DNA from: Thermoleophilia bacterium
Lineage (GTDB): Bacteria; Actinomycetota; Thermoleophilia; BMS3ABIN01
Direction of reading: 5' to 3'
NCBI GenBank assembly: GCA_016650015.1
Contig: JAENWV010000006.1
Location: 1-34,658 of the forward strand
DNA: 34,658 bases
Position 1 is the first letter of the stretch. Each line of letters starts with the position of its first letter. A program made the translations under genes and the position numbers. Under the pieces are notes generated by a model. That model saw nothing but the letters and a program-made list of their open reading frames with translations, was not told the origin of the DNA and did no database searches. This document shows, one piece after another, positions 9,057 to 17,375 of the stretch.

Positions 9057-10544
9057 ATGCCGCGGCCCCTGCTTTACCTCCTGGTTCTCGCCTCCGGCAT
9101 GACGACCATGGCCACGGAGATGAGCGGCTCGAGGTTGATCGCCCCCTACTTCGGCAACTCGTTGTTCATCTGGGCGAACCTCATCGGCCTGATCCTCATC
9201 TACCTAACCGCCGGTTATTACCTCGGCGGACGCCTGGCCGACCGCCGGCCGGAGCCACGCCTGCTCTGCTGGCTGACCATGGTGGCAGCCGCGTCCATCG
9301 CGGCGTTGCCCTTCGTCGCCCGGCCGGTCATGGGGCTCGCCATCAAGGGGCTCGAAACAATTTCAGCCGGCGCCTTCCTCGGATCTTTTGCCGTCACCGT
9401 CCTGCTCTTCGCCGTGCCGGTGACCATACTTGGCATGGTGCCGCCTTTTGCCATCCGCCTGCGCATGACCGGGGTCGAGTCGGCGGGGAACGTCTCCGGC
9501 AGCCTTTACGCCCTCTCCACCCTGGGCAGCATCATCGGCACCTTCTTGCCGGTGCTGGTGCTTATCCCCTGGGTCGGTACCCGTGACACCATGCTGCTCT
9601 TCGCCGGAATGCTTGCCGCGGTTTCAGCGGCCGGGCTCGGCCGGAGGCTCTGGGCGGGGGCGCCGCTGATTATCCTGGTCGGGCTCGCCGTCCCCCAAGG
9701 CGCCATCAAGCCCGATCCCGACAGCATCTTCGAAACCGAATCGCCTTATCAGTACATCCAGGTGGTGGATAATGGCGGCACGAAATACCTGAAGCTGAAC
9801 GAAGGCTGGGCGGTCCACTCCGTCTACAACCCCGACCGCCTGCTCACCGGTGGTTACTGGGATTATTTTTCCATCGCACCCTGGTTCGCCGCTGACGCCG
9901 CTCCGGAAAACGTGTTGGTGATCGGCAACGCCGCCGGCTCCATTCCCCGGCTACTGACCGCTTTCTACCCCAATGTCCAGGTGGACGGTGTCGAAATCGA
10001 CCCCGACGTGGTTGACGCCGGCCGCAAATATTTCGATATGAACGAGCCCAACCTGACCGTCCACGTGGCCGACGGAAGGCCCTTCCTCAAAACCAGCGAT
10101 AAAAGCTGGGACCTGATCGCCGTCGACGCTTTCCGCCAGCCTTACATACCCTTCTACCTGACAACCCGGGAGTTTTTCGAAGAGACCCGGGAGCACCTCA
10201 CCGAGCAGGGTGTGGTCATGATAAACGTGGGCAAGACCCCCGGCGACAGCGCGGTGGCCGACGCCATCGCCGCCACCATGCGCGACGTCTACCCGTCGGT
10301 CTACACTTTCAACACTGGTCAGTTCAACCAGCTGGTTGTTGCCACCAGGCAGCCGGCCAGCTCCAGCGACCTGCGGTCCCGCACGAGCGCCATGCCGCCA
10401 CGAGTGGCGGAGCTGGCGCGAGAGGTGTTGCCCAAACTCCGGGAGGTGCAGCCGGGCGGCACCATCCTCACCGACGACAAGGCGCCCGTGGAGTGGCTCA
10501 CCGACCAGATGATCATTGATTACGCCACGGCAAGACAGGACTAG
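9057..10544 (+). CDS. Fused-type membrane spermidine synthase-like protein (TM domain plus methyltransferase-fold domain)
   Basis: N-terminal multi-TM region (MATEMSGSRLIAPYFGNSLFIWANLIGLILIYLTAGYYLGGRLADR); C-terminal VLVIGNAAGSIPRLL..VDGVEIDPDVV. Confidence 0.85.
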   Translation: MPRPLLYLLVLASGMTTMATEMSGSRLIAPYFGNSLFIWANLIGLILIYLTAGYYLGGRLADRRPEPRLLCWLTMVAAASIAALPFVARPVMGLAIKGLETISAGAFLGSFAVTVLLFAVPVTILGMVPPFAIRLRMTGVESAGNVSGSLYALSTLGSIIGTFLPVLVLIPWVGTRDTMLLFAGMLAAVSAAGLGRRLWAGAPLIILVGLAVPQGAIKPDPDSIFETESPYQYIQVVDNGGTKYLKLNEGWAVHSVYNPDRLLTGGYWDYFSIAPWFAADAAPENVLVIGNAAGSIPRLLTAFYPNVQVDGVEIDPDVVDAGRKYFDMNEPNLTVHVADGRPFLKTSDKSWDLIAVDAFRQPYIPFYLTTREFFEETREHLTEQGVVMINVGKTPGDSAVADAIAATMRDVYPSVYTFNTGQFNQLVVATRQPASSSDLRSRTSAMPPRVAELAREVLPKLREVQPGGTILTDDKAPVEWLTDQMIIDYATARQD

Positions 10545-10647
10545 GATACTCTTGTCCGGGAACCGCTGCGGGGCAGAACCAGGATTTTCTTGCCCGGGAA
10601 AGCCGCTATTGCTATCATCCAGGATCAACGATCATTTTTTTATATAT

Positions 10648-10698
10648 GGCGATGAGGCTCGCCTTTAACCGCTCGCTGAGAGCTAATGGCTTCTACAG
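10648..10698 (+). ncRNA. Fluoride (crcB) riboswitch aptamer
   Basis: GGCGATGAGGCTCGCCTTTAACCGCTCGCTGAGAGCTAATGGCTTCTACAG matches the crcB-motif layout (GGCGATG-GGC-CGCC...TAATGGCxTCTAC) and lies directly upstream of crcB. Confidence 0.93.
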
Positions 10699-10718
10699 GA
10701 AACTGTGGGAGCTTTTTT
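10689..10718 (+). terminator. Intrinsic terminator forming the riboswitch expression platform
   Basis: GCTTCTACAG-GAAA-CTGTGGGAGC (10-bp stem with two G.U pairs) followed by TTTTTT; the 5' arm overlaps the aptamer 3' strand. Confidence 0.88.
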
Positions 10719-10802
10719 AGTTCCGAAACGTCAGTCGGTAACAGGGATCAGGCTACCGAAAGCGCTGAGCCCGGGAGGCAGCATGAGAAAAGCAGCCAGC
10801 AC

Positions 10803-11177
10803 GTGTTGAATTATCTGGTAATCGGGCTGGGCGGTTTCGCCGGCGCCGTCGGCCGGTACATAATCGCCCTCTGGATCGGCGAGCGCTGGGGGAGAAGCTT
10901 CCCGTTGGGTACTCTGACAGTCAACATCAGTGGCTGTTTCCTGATTGGGCTGCTCATGTCGGTGTTCCTGGAAAAAACAATGGTCAGCCCCCAGTGGCGA
11001 TCTTTTCTGGTGGTCGGGTTTCTGGGCGCCTACACCACTTTCTCCGCCTTTGAATACGAAACCGGCGGCCTGGTGAAAGACGGTGAGCTGCTTTTCGCGG
11101 CACTTAATGTCATTCTAAGCGTGGCGGCCGGCTTCGCCGCCCTCAAACTCGGCGAGGTGCTCGCCAGGGGATTCTAG
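10803..11177 (+). CDS. crcB: Fluoride channel CrcB/Fluc
   Basis: LNYLVIGLGGFAGAVGRYIIALWIGERWGRSFPLGTLTVNISGCFLIGLL...FLGAYTTFSAFEYE. The ORF-track start at 10686 is inside the terminator/riboswitch, so the start was moved to GTG 10803 (or TTG 10806). Confidence 0.92.
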   Translation: MLNYLVIGLGGFAGAVGRYIIALWIGERWGRSFPLGTLTVNISGCFLIGLLMSVFLEKTMVSPQWRSFLVVGFLGAYTTFSAFEYETGGLVKDGELLFAALNVILSVAAGFAALKLGEVLARGF

Positions 11178-11187
11178 GAGGACAGAC

Positions 11188-11535
11188 ATGCAGAATGGCG
11201 ACATGGTGAAAAAACTCACCGTTTACTTAGATGAAAAGGACAAGTTTCACCACCGTCCGGTTTACGAGGTCCTGCTCGACATTCTCCACCGAAACGGCAT
11301 CGCCGGCGCCAGCGTCTTTCGGGGGGTCAGCGGCTACGGCGCCGACCTGGTTCTGCATTCCTCCAAAATGCTGGACCTGTCCACGAACCTGCCTCTCAAG
11401 ATCGAAGCGGTGGACTCGGAGGCGAAGATAGACTCGGTACTGCCGGAAATCTGCGAGGTGGTGGAGAAAGGGCTGGTGGAAGTCTCCAACACCCTCGTGA
11501 TCAGATGTGATGCAAATCGTCAGGCTGGCCATTGA
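11188..11535 (+). CDS. DUF190 (PII-like) protein
   Basis: KKLTVYLDEKDKFHHRPVYEVLLDILHRNGIAGASVFRGVSGYGADLVLHSSKMLDLSTNLPLKIEAVDSEAKI; next to crcB. Confidence 0.88.
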   Translation: MQNGDMVKKLTVYLDEKDKFHHRPVYEVLLDILHRNGIAGASVFRGVSGYGADLVLHSSKMLDLSTNLPLKIEAVDSEAKIDSVLPEICEVVEKGLVEVSNTLVIRCDANRQAGH

Positions 11536-12281
11536 GAGCCCTGGTCATATCCGACATCCACGCCAACATCGATGCGCTCCGGGCCATTGATGAACCCTGC
11601 GACGCCGTCGTCTGTCTGGGCGACATCGTCGATTACGGTCCCGAGCCGGCTGCCTGCATCGATTACCTCAGGAACCTCACCGTGCCGCTCCTGCGCGTGC
11701 GCGGCAACCATGACAACGCCGTGGCCTTCCGGGTCGACTGCGCCTGCGGCGAGGCTTTCAAGCACCTCTCCATACTGACCCGCGAGTACATGTGGCAGGT
11801 GTTGGACCGGGAGCAGCTGGAATGGATCGGCGAGCCCGAAACCATCCTGAATCTCGAGTCCGGTGGCAGCAGTGCCTATGCCACCCACGGTGCTCCATCC
11901 GACAACCTCTTCCGCTACCTCACTCCGGAAACCGGCCACGAAGACCTCGCGTTAGAGCTGAAAACAGCCGGTGCCGACATTGTCCTCACCGGCCACACTC
12001 ACAAACCGTTCATCCGGAAGATCGACGGCAGGTTGATGGTCAATGTGGGCAGCGTCGGCCAGCCGCGCGATGGCATCGCAAAAGTGAGCTATGCCGTTCT
12101 GGAAGACGGAAAGCTGGAGCTCAAACGCGCCAATTACGACATCGCCGTCGTCGTCGGCAAGCTGAAAGCGCTGCCACTCGATACCGGCGCCATCGGAGAG
12201 CTCGCCTATATTCTCGAGAACGCGGGCACGCCGCCCAGGAACCCGGATGACGAATTCCTTCCGGCCTGCAAATGCCTGTGA
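11532..12281 (+). CDS. Metallophosphoesterase (YfcE/MJ0936-like)
   Basis: LVISDIHANIDAL, CLGDIVDYGPEP, VRGNHDNA, IVLTGHTHKPF, VNVGSVGQPRDG. Confidence 0.9.
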   Translation: MRALVISDIHANIDALRAIDEPCDAVVCLGDIVDYGPEPAACIDYLRNLTVPLLRVRGNHDNAVAFRVDCACGEAFKHLSILTREYMWQVLDREQLEWIGEPETILNLESGGSSAYATHGAPSDNLFRYLTPETGHEDLALELKTAGADIVLTGHTHKPFIRKIDGRLMVNVGSVGQPRDGIAKVSYAVLEDGKLELKRANYDIAVVVGKLKALPLDTGAIGELAYILENAGTPPRNPDDEFLPACKCL

Positions 12282-12295
12282 TAAATTCGTGTAAA

Positions 12296-12394
12296 TCCTG
12301 GGGAGTAACTCCCGGGACACCTTCCTTAATAATTATTCAGCGGCCGGTGGACACGAGCATCCCCAGGACAGGAATCGAGTAAGGTGTCCCGGGA
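12296..12394 (+). other. Candidate structured 5' leader (possible H-type pseudoknot) overlapping the MFS start codon
   Basis: P1 TCCTGGGGA (12296-12304)/TCCCCAGGA (12360-12368); P2 TCCCGGGACACCTT (12310-12323)/AAGGTGTCCCGGGA (12381-12394). The pairings interleave; P2 covers GTG 12384. Confidence 0.45.
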
Positions 12395-13571
12395 TAAAGC
12401 AGAGCCCGGCTCACCCGTTCGCGGCATCAGCCGCAACGTCTTCATCCTGGGGATCACCAGCTTCCTCACCGACCTCTCCAGCGAGATCGTCTACCCCCTG
12501 GTACCCCTCTTCCTGACCGGCGTGCTTGGGGCCCCCTTTGCCGTAGTGGGGCTGATCGAGGGCATAGCCGAGAGCACCGCCAGCCTGCTTAAGGTTTTCT
12601 CCGGCTGGCTCTCCGACCGCTGGGGAAAGCGCCGGCCGCTGACCATCCTGGGGTACGGCATCTCATCACTGGCCAAGCCACTGCTGGCGGCCGCCACCGG
12701 CTGGCCCCTGGTGCTGGCCCTGCGCTTCGGTGACCGCCTCGGCAAAGGAATCAGGGTGGCGCCCCGCGACGCCCTGATCGCCGACTCGTCCGAGCCGGCC
12801 AACCGGGGCCGTGTATTCGGCTTCCACCGGGCCGCGGACACTACCGGCGCCACCCTGGGGGCACTGCTGGCGCTGGCGGCTCTCGGGCTGATCGGCGAAC
12901 GCTACCGCGCCATCTTCCTGATCTCGGCTATCCCCGGCCTGTTAGGAGTCGCGACCCTTTTCCTCATCCGCGAGCACGCGCATACCCACTCCCACACCGC
13001 CCGCCCCCGTCTATCCCTGTCACAATTCGACGGTAAATTCAAACTCTTCCTACTGGCCAGCGCTATCTTCGCCGTGGGCAACTCCAGCGACGTCTTCCTC
13101 ATCCTCAGGGCAAAAGACCTGGGGCTGTCCGCCTTTGGCGCCGTGCTGGCCTACGTTATCTTCAATCTCGTCTATGGCGCCTTCTCCATGCCGGCCGGTT
13201 CGCTTTCGGACCGCATCGGCCGCCGGCGCGTCATCGCCGCCGGCTTCGTGGTCTTCTCCCTGGTTTATCTGGGCTTCGCCCTGGCGGGCGGTTCCGCTTC
13301 CGTCTGGCCTCTCTTCGCGGTTTACGGCCTCTACATGGCCATGACCGAAGGGGTAGGCAAAGCCTTCGCGGCTGACATGGCGCCGCCGCATGCCCTGGGC
13401 ACGGCGCTGGGCACTTATAATACGGTGACCGGCTTGCTGACCTTCTTCTCCAGCCTGATCGCCGGACTGCTCTGGGACTCCATCGGCCCGCGCGCGCCCT
13501 TCCTCTTCGGCGCCCTCTCGGGACTCGTCGCGACCGCGGTGTTGCTGTTCGCCATCAGGGATCGGGAGTAA
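12384..13571 (+). CDS. MFS transporter
   Basis: FLTDLSSEIVYPLVPLFL, GWLSDRWGKRRPLTILGYG, GSLSDRIGRRRVIAAG; 12-TM-like hydrophobic pattern. Confidence 0.9.
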   Translation: MSRDKAEPGSPVRGISRNVFILGITSFLTDLSSEIVYPLVPLFLTGVLGAPFAVVGLIEGIAESTASLLKVFSGWLSDRWGKRRPLTILGYGISSLAKPLLAAATGWPLVLALRFGDRLGKGIRVAPRDALIADSSEPANRGRVFGFHRAADTTGATLGALLALAALGLIGERYRAIFLISAIPGLLGVATLFLIREHAHTHSHTARPRLSLSQFDGKFKLFLLASAIFAVGNSSDVFLILRAKDLGLSAFGAVLAYVIFNLVYGAFSMPAGSLSDRIGRRRVIAAGFVVFSLVYLGFALAGGSASVWPLFAVYGLYMAMTEGVGKAFAADMAPPHALGTALGTYNTVTGLLTFFSSLIAGLLWDSIGPRAPFLFGALSGLVATAVLLFAIRDRE

Positions 13572-13680
13572 GCGCCAGCCACCACTCTTCCTGCTCCCGC
13601 GGGCCGACTCAACATTTCCTTCCATATCCGCCCCGGCGTTATATAATGTTCGCTGACCCCATCAAACAACAAAGACGGAT

Positions 13681-14010
13681 ATGGCTATAGAAAAGAAAAA
13701 ACAAGCGGATCGGATCGGTGAAGCCGGCGGGAGCTCCGGTGAGAAACCGGAAGAAAAAACCGGCAAGCCAATCACCGTCCACTCCTACGCCGGTTTCAAG
13801 CAAGACGAGAAACCACGCGCTTTCGAAGTTGACGGCATGCGTTTCACCGTGCTTTCAGTAAAAAAGACCTGGCAGGAGGAGTCGGAAAAGGGTCGTCATC
13901 GCAAGACCTTTTTCCGCGTTCACGCTCATAACGGCCGCACCTATGACATCGCGCGGGATTCCGGCTCGGGAGAGTGGACATTGGAACCCGGCCTACGCGA
14001 GAACAAATGA
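13681..14010 (+). CDS. Conserved-looking hypothetical cytoplasmic protein
   Basis: 109-aa ORF preceded by TATAAT (13642-13647); stop overlaps the galT ATG (ATGA). Confidence 0.6.
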   Translation: MAIEKKKQADRIGEAGGSSGEKPEEKTGKPITVHSYAGFKQDEKPRAFEVDGMRFTVLSVKKTWQEESEKGRHRKTFFRVHAHNGRTYDIARDSGSGEWTLEPGLRENK

Positions 14011-15038
14011 CCGCGGGAACAGGCCCCGGAGAGACCACCCCACCGGCTGAAGCACCCCAACCCGAGCTGCGGCGGGACCCGATCACGGCCGAATGGGTGA
14101 TCCTGGCCGCGGGGCGAGGTAAGAGGCCACATGCCCCGGGTCCGGCACAGCCTGTAGACCAGCCGGACGAGGACTGTCCATTTTGCCCAGGCCACGAGGA
14201 GCGCACTCCGCCGGAGGTCTGCGCGAACCGCGAGGAAGGCAGCTGCGACAGGCCCGGCTGGAAAGTACGCGTCATCCCCAACCGCTTTCCCCTTCTCGTC
14301 AGCGGCGCTAACCGCGCCGGTGTTGAGCGCGCCGTCTCGCCCGACCGGCGTCCGGCCCTCGGCACCAGCGAGGTGATCGTCGACACTCCCGTCCACAACC
14401 AGCCGCCCTGGGTCGTCGGCCCACACCAGACCCGGGCGATGCTGGAAATGTACCGGGACCGTATTCTGGCTCTTAAGAAAGCGGGGCGCACCACCTACGC
14501 CCACATCATACGCAACCACGGTGCTGCCGCGGCCTCGTCGCTGGAACATCCGCACTCGCAACTCTTCGGTCTGCCCTTCATCCCGCCAACCATCGACGTG
14601 GAGCTGGATGGCTTTGTTTTTGCGCACCCGGGCAAACCGGGTTGCGTGCTCTGCGACATCATCGAGGAAGTGGAAAAGGATGGCGCCCGGGTGATCCTGG
14701 CCAGCGAAAATTTTATCGTCTTCTGCCCGTTCGCCTCACGGCTTCCCTTTGAGACCTGGATCGTCCCCCGCAAGCATTCGCTGCGCTTTGAAAAATGTGA
14801 AGAGCTGCCAGAGCTTGCCGAAGTGATGACGACGGTTCTGAACAGCTTCCGTGAAAAGCTCAACGACCCGCCGTTCAATTACTGGGTTCACACCTACCCG
14901 CTGCATGGCGAGTCGCGCCCCTATCACTGGCACATCGAGATTCTGCCACGCCTGACCCTGGCCGGTGGACTAGAGCTGGGCGCTGGCGTCTGGGTGAACA
15001 CCGTGTCTCCGGAAGAAGCCGCGGCAACGCTCAGATAA
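14007..15038 (+). CDS. galT: Galactose-1-phosphate uridylyltransferase family (HIT superfamily)
   Basis: ELRRDPITAEWVILAAGRGKRPH, CPFCPGHEERTPPE, HIIRNHGAAAASSLEHPHSQLFGLPFIPP, HWHIEILPR. Confidence 0.9.
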   Translation: MTAGTGPGETTPPAEAPQPELRRDPITAEWVILAAGRGKRPHAPGPAQPVDQPDEDCPFCPGHEERTPPEVCANREEGSCDRPGWKVRVIPNRFPLLVSGANRAGVERAVSPDRRPALGTSEVIVDTPVHNQPPWVVGPHQTRAMLEMYRDRILALKKAGRTTYAHIIRNHGAAAASSLEHPHSQLFGLPFIPPTIDVELDGFVFAHPGKPGCVLCDIIEEVEKDGARVILASENFIVFCPFASRLPFETWIVPRKHSLRFEKCEELPELAEVMTTVLNSFREKLNDPPFNYWVHTYPLHGESRPYHWHIEILPRLTLAGGLELGAGVWVNTVSPEEAAATLR

Positions 15039-15049
15039 ATACCCTTGAC

Positions 15050-15280
15050 TCACCCCTGCCGGCGCTCATAATGTTTCACCTGCAAAGGATTAAAATCCTG
15101 GGTGTCCACAAGCTTCCAGTCATCATTCAGTGCCTGGTCGATCGCATCAGACGGTGGATAATGCCCGAGCACACCAGTTCCGGCTACCAGCCAGATCCCG
15201 CTAACACCGGCCAGCCGATCGCGCAAGGCTACCTCCAGAGCCGGCCCGGTATAGGCCGGGAAGTTTTCGGCGCCACCGTA
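15050..15280 (-). pseudogene. 5'-truncated C-terminal fragment of a GT39-like membrane glycosyltransferase
   Basis: AYTGPALEVALRDRLAGVSGIWLVAGTGVLGHYPPSDAIDQALNDDWKLVDTQDFNPLQVKHYERRQG resembles the tail of a polytopic glycosyltransferase; no upstream domain present. Confidence 0.45.
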
Positions 15281-15667
15281 GCCGGCAAAGTCATCTGGCA
15301 TGGTCCCTGCCACCTCGGTCGCGGGTTGGGCGTTACTCGAGAGCCACGCGAGATTATCGCCGGGCTTCCCGGGGTAGAATACGTCGAAGCGGGGGAGCTT
15401 TCATCTTGTGGCGGAGGTGGTGTTTTCAGCCTGACGCACTACGGGCTCGCGCTCAAGATAGGCGCTTCGCGGGCCAAAGAGTTGGCCGCAAGCGGCGCCA
15501 GCGTTGTTGCGACCGGTTGCCCCAGCTGCCGCATGCACCTGGAGGATATGCTGGGGCGTCTGGGTTCGCCGATCAAAGTGGTGCATACGGTGGAGCTGCT
15601 CGATGGGATCACGCCACCGACTTTCAGGAAAAAAGCTAAAGTTTTTACAGCTAACGCGCTGCCATAA
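15275..15667 (+). pseudogene. 5'-truncated Fe-S oxidoreductase fragment (single CCG-like Cys-rich domain, GlcF/HdrB type)
   Basis: VAGKVIWHGPCHLGRGLGVTREPREIIAGLPGVEYVEAGELSSCGGGGVFSLTHYGLALKIGASRAKELAASGASVVATGCPSCRMHLEDML; N-terminal 4Fe-4S domains absent; the ORF 5' part (15071-~15275) is antisense to the GT fragment. Confidence 0.65.
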
Positions 15668-15688
15668 ACTTCAAAAACGGGAGGCTCG

Positions 15689-16252
15689 ATGCAAGACTAT
15701 ATTTATGACCAGTTCCAAACAGTAGGCAACGACCTGCTCCGGCTCGGGCTGACCACATCTCACGGTGGCAACATGAGCATCCGCCACCAGGGGAACATGG
15801 TAGTCACCGTTCACTTTGCTATGCTGGGTCGTCTGGATCCCGGCGACCTCGTCGAAGTACCCCGGCAGGAGGAGCCCGACCAGATCACCAGCGACGCCTC
15901 CAAGGATGTGGCCCTGCACCAGCTTATCTACAAGTTCACCCCGGCGGCCGCTGTCATCCATGCCCATCCGGCCCACGCCGTCGCCATGTCGCTGAGTAGC
16001 GATCTTATCGCTCCACGGGATCTCGAAGGTTCGGTGTTCCTGAGAGAAATCCCGGTAGTCGCGCCCGCGGAAGCAGCCGAGCGGATACCGCAGTTGTTAC
16101 AGACCCATGTGGCCGTGATGGTGCGCGGACACGGTTGCTATGCCGTTGGCCGCACCCTTAACGAAGCCCTTGCCTACACCTCCGCTCTCGGGCTATCCTG
16201 CGAGGTGGCGTACCTGGCGCAACAAGCCGGAAGCGAACCGGTCGGTGGTTAG
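15689..16252 (+). CDS. Class II aldolase/adducin family protein (fuculose-phosphate aldolase-like)
   Basis: TSHGGNMSIRHQGNMVVT, AAAVIHAHPAHAVAMSL, AVMVRGHGCYAVGRTLNEAL. Confidence 0.88.
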   Translation: MQDYIYDQFQTVGNDLLRLGLTTSHGGNMSIRHQGNMVVTVHFAMLGRLDPGDLVEVPRQEEPDQITSDASKDVALHQLIYKFTPAAAVIHAHPAHAVAMSLSSDLIAPRDLEGSVFLREIPVVAPAEAAERIPQLLQTHVAVMVRGHGCYAVGRTLNEALAYTSALGLSCEVAYLAQQAGSEPVGG

Positions 16253-16279
16253 GCACATCCACTTGCCCCGGAGGGCAAA

Positions 16280-17065
16280 ATGACATTGTACCTGGCGCTA
16301 ACGCTGGCGGTGCTCGGTTTAACCGGCGGGGTTTTTTCCGGTTGGCTGGGCATTGGCGGGGGCATCATCATGGCGCCTCTCCTGCTCTATGTGCCGGCGG
16401 CCATCGGCGCCGGAGTCCTGGATATGAAGGTTGTCGCCGGCCTGACCGTTGTGCAAAGCCTTTTCGCAACCGGCTCCGGAGCCCTGGCCCATCGCAAGAC
16501 GCAGCACGTCAGCCGCCCTCTGGTGCTCTGGATGGGAGCCGGAATTACAGTTGGCTCCCTGGCCGGAGCGCTATACTCGAAGTACCTGGATGCAAATGTG
16601 CTACTGGCAATCTTCGCCGGCCTGGCGCTGGTCGCCGCGGCGATGATGTTAATCCCGTACAGGGAGGCCGAGCGGGAACCCCGGGCGATGGATGTGGCCT
16701 TCAACCAGCCCCTCGCCCTGCTGTTGGGGCTGTTTCTCGGTTTTGTCAGTGGCCTCGTCGGCCAGTCCGGTGCTTTCATCATTATCCCGGCGATGCTCTA
16801 CATCCTGAAAATCCCCACCCGTACCACCATCGGCAGCTCGCTGGGCATAGTTTTCCTGGCCGCTCTCTCCGGCTCCATCGGCAAAATGGCTACCAGCCAG
16901 ATCGATTACACCATGGCGCTCTTCTGTGTTAGCGGCGCCATGGCGGGCGCCTTGCTCGGAAGCAGCCTCTCGGCCCACACCAAACGCAAACATCTGCGCC
17001 AGGTGCTGGCCGTGCTGATCGCGGCAACGGCAGCGCGCATGGCCTGGGATGTGGTGATGGGATAA
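16280..17065 (+). CDS. TauE/SafE family sulfite-exporter-like membrane protein
   Basis: GGVFSGWLGIGGGIIMAPLLLYV...ALLLGLFLGFVSGLVGQSGAFIIIPAMLYILKIPTRTTIGSSLGIVFLAALSGSIGK. Confidence 0.9.
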   Translation: MTLYLALTLAVLGLTGGVFSGWLGIGGGIIMAPLLLYVPAAIGAGVLDMKVVAGLTVVQSLFATGSGALAHRKTQHVSRPLVLWMGAGITVGSLAGALYSKYLDANVLLAIFAGLALVAAAMMLIPYREAEREPRAMDVAFNQPLALLLGLFLGFVSGLVGQSGAFIIIPAMLYILKIPTRTTIGSSLGIVFLAALSGSIGKMATSQIDYTMALFCVSGAMAGALLGSSLSAHTKRKHLRQVLAVLIAATAARMAWDVVMG

Positions 17066-17226
17066 TTCAGGCTTTCCAGCCGGTGACCCAGCCACTACTC
17101 CAGCGCCTGACTCGCACCGGCACTTTGATGGGCGATCCATGCCGCCACACTGGCACATAGCCCAGGCCGCCACACCGTCGAATAACTCAAAAGCGGTGTG
17201 CAGGTGCGCCGGGACTGAAAATCATT

Positions 17227-17366
17227 GATTAAAGTAGTTGTGGCGGTGATAGACTCTTTTAATCACGTCGTGAAGTTCGCCTACAGGGAGTTTTACTTCA
17301 GATTAAAGAAGTTGCGGCGTTGACAGACTCTTTTTATCCGCAATGAAAAAATGTGTTACAGGGGAG
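17227..17366 (+). repeat. Two-copy imperfect tandem repeat (~74-bp period) in the selD leader
   Basis: Copy 1 from 17227 GATTAAAGTAGTTGTGGCGGTGATAGACTCTTTTAATC...; copy 2 from 17301 GATTAAAGAAGTTGCGGCGTTGACAGACTCTTTTTATC...; both run on to TACAGGG. Confidence 0.75.
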
Positions 17367-17375
17367 GTGGACAAG

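Noticed and set aside
10543-10607. Short imperfect direct repeat AGGATACTCTTGTCCGGGAA / AGGATTTTCTTGCCCGGGAA after the spermidine-synthase-like gene
   Set aside because: Short, imperfect, no associated structure or gene; too weak to interpret
10686-10802. N-terminal extension of CrcB starting at 10686
   Set aside because: It lies within the riboswitch/terminator and is not CrcB-like; the normal CrcB start is GTG 10803
12279-12284. Possible third UGA recoding event at the metallophosphoesterase stop (TGATAA)
   Set aside because: The next codon is TAA, so read-through adds one residue; the protein already has its full motif set
13622-13684. 9-bp inverted repeat CCATATCCG/CGGATATGG flanking a TATAAT and overlapping an ATG
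   Set aside because: A 9-bp repeat at this spacing is expected several times by chance in 35 kb, and the 5' arm lies upstream of the predicted transcription start
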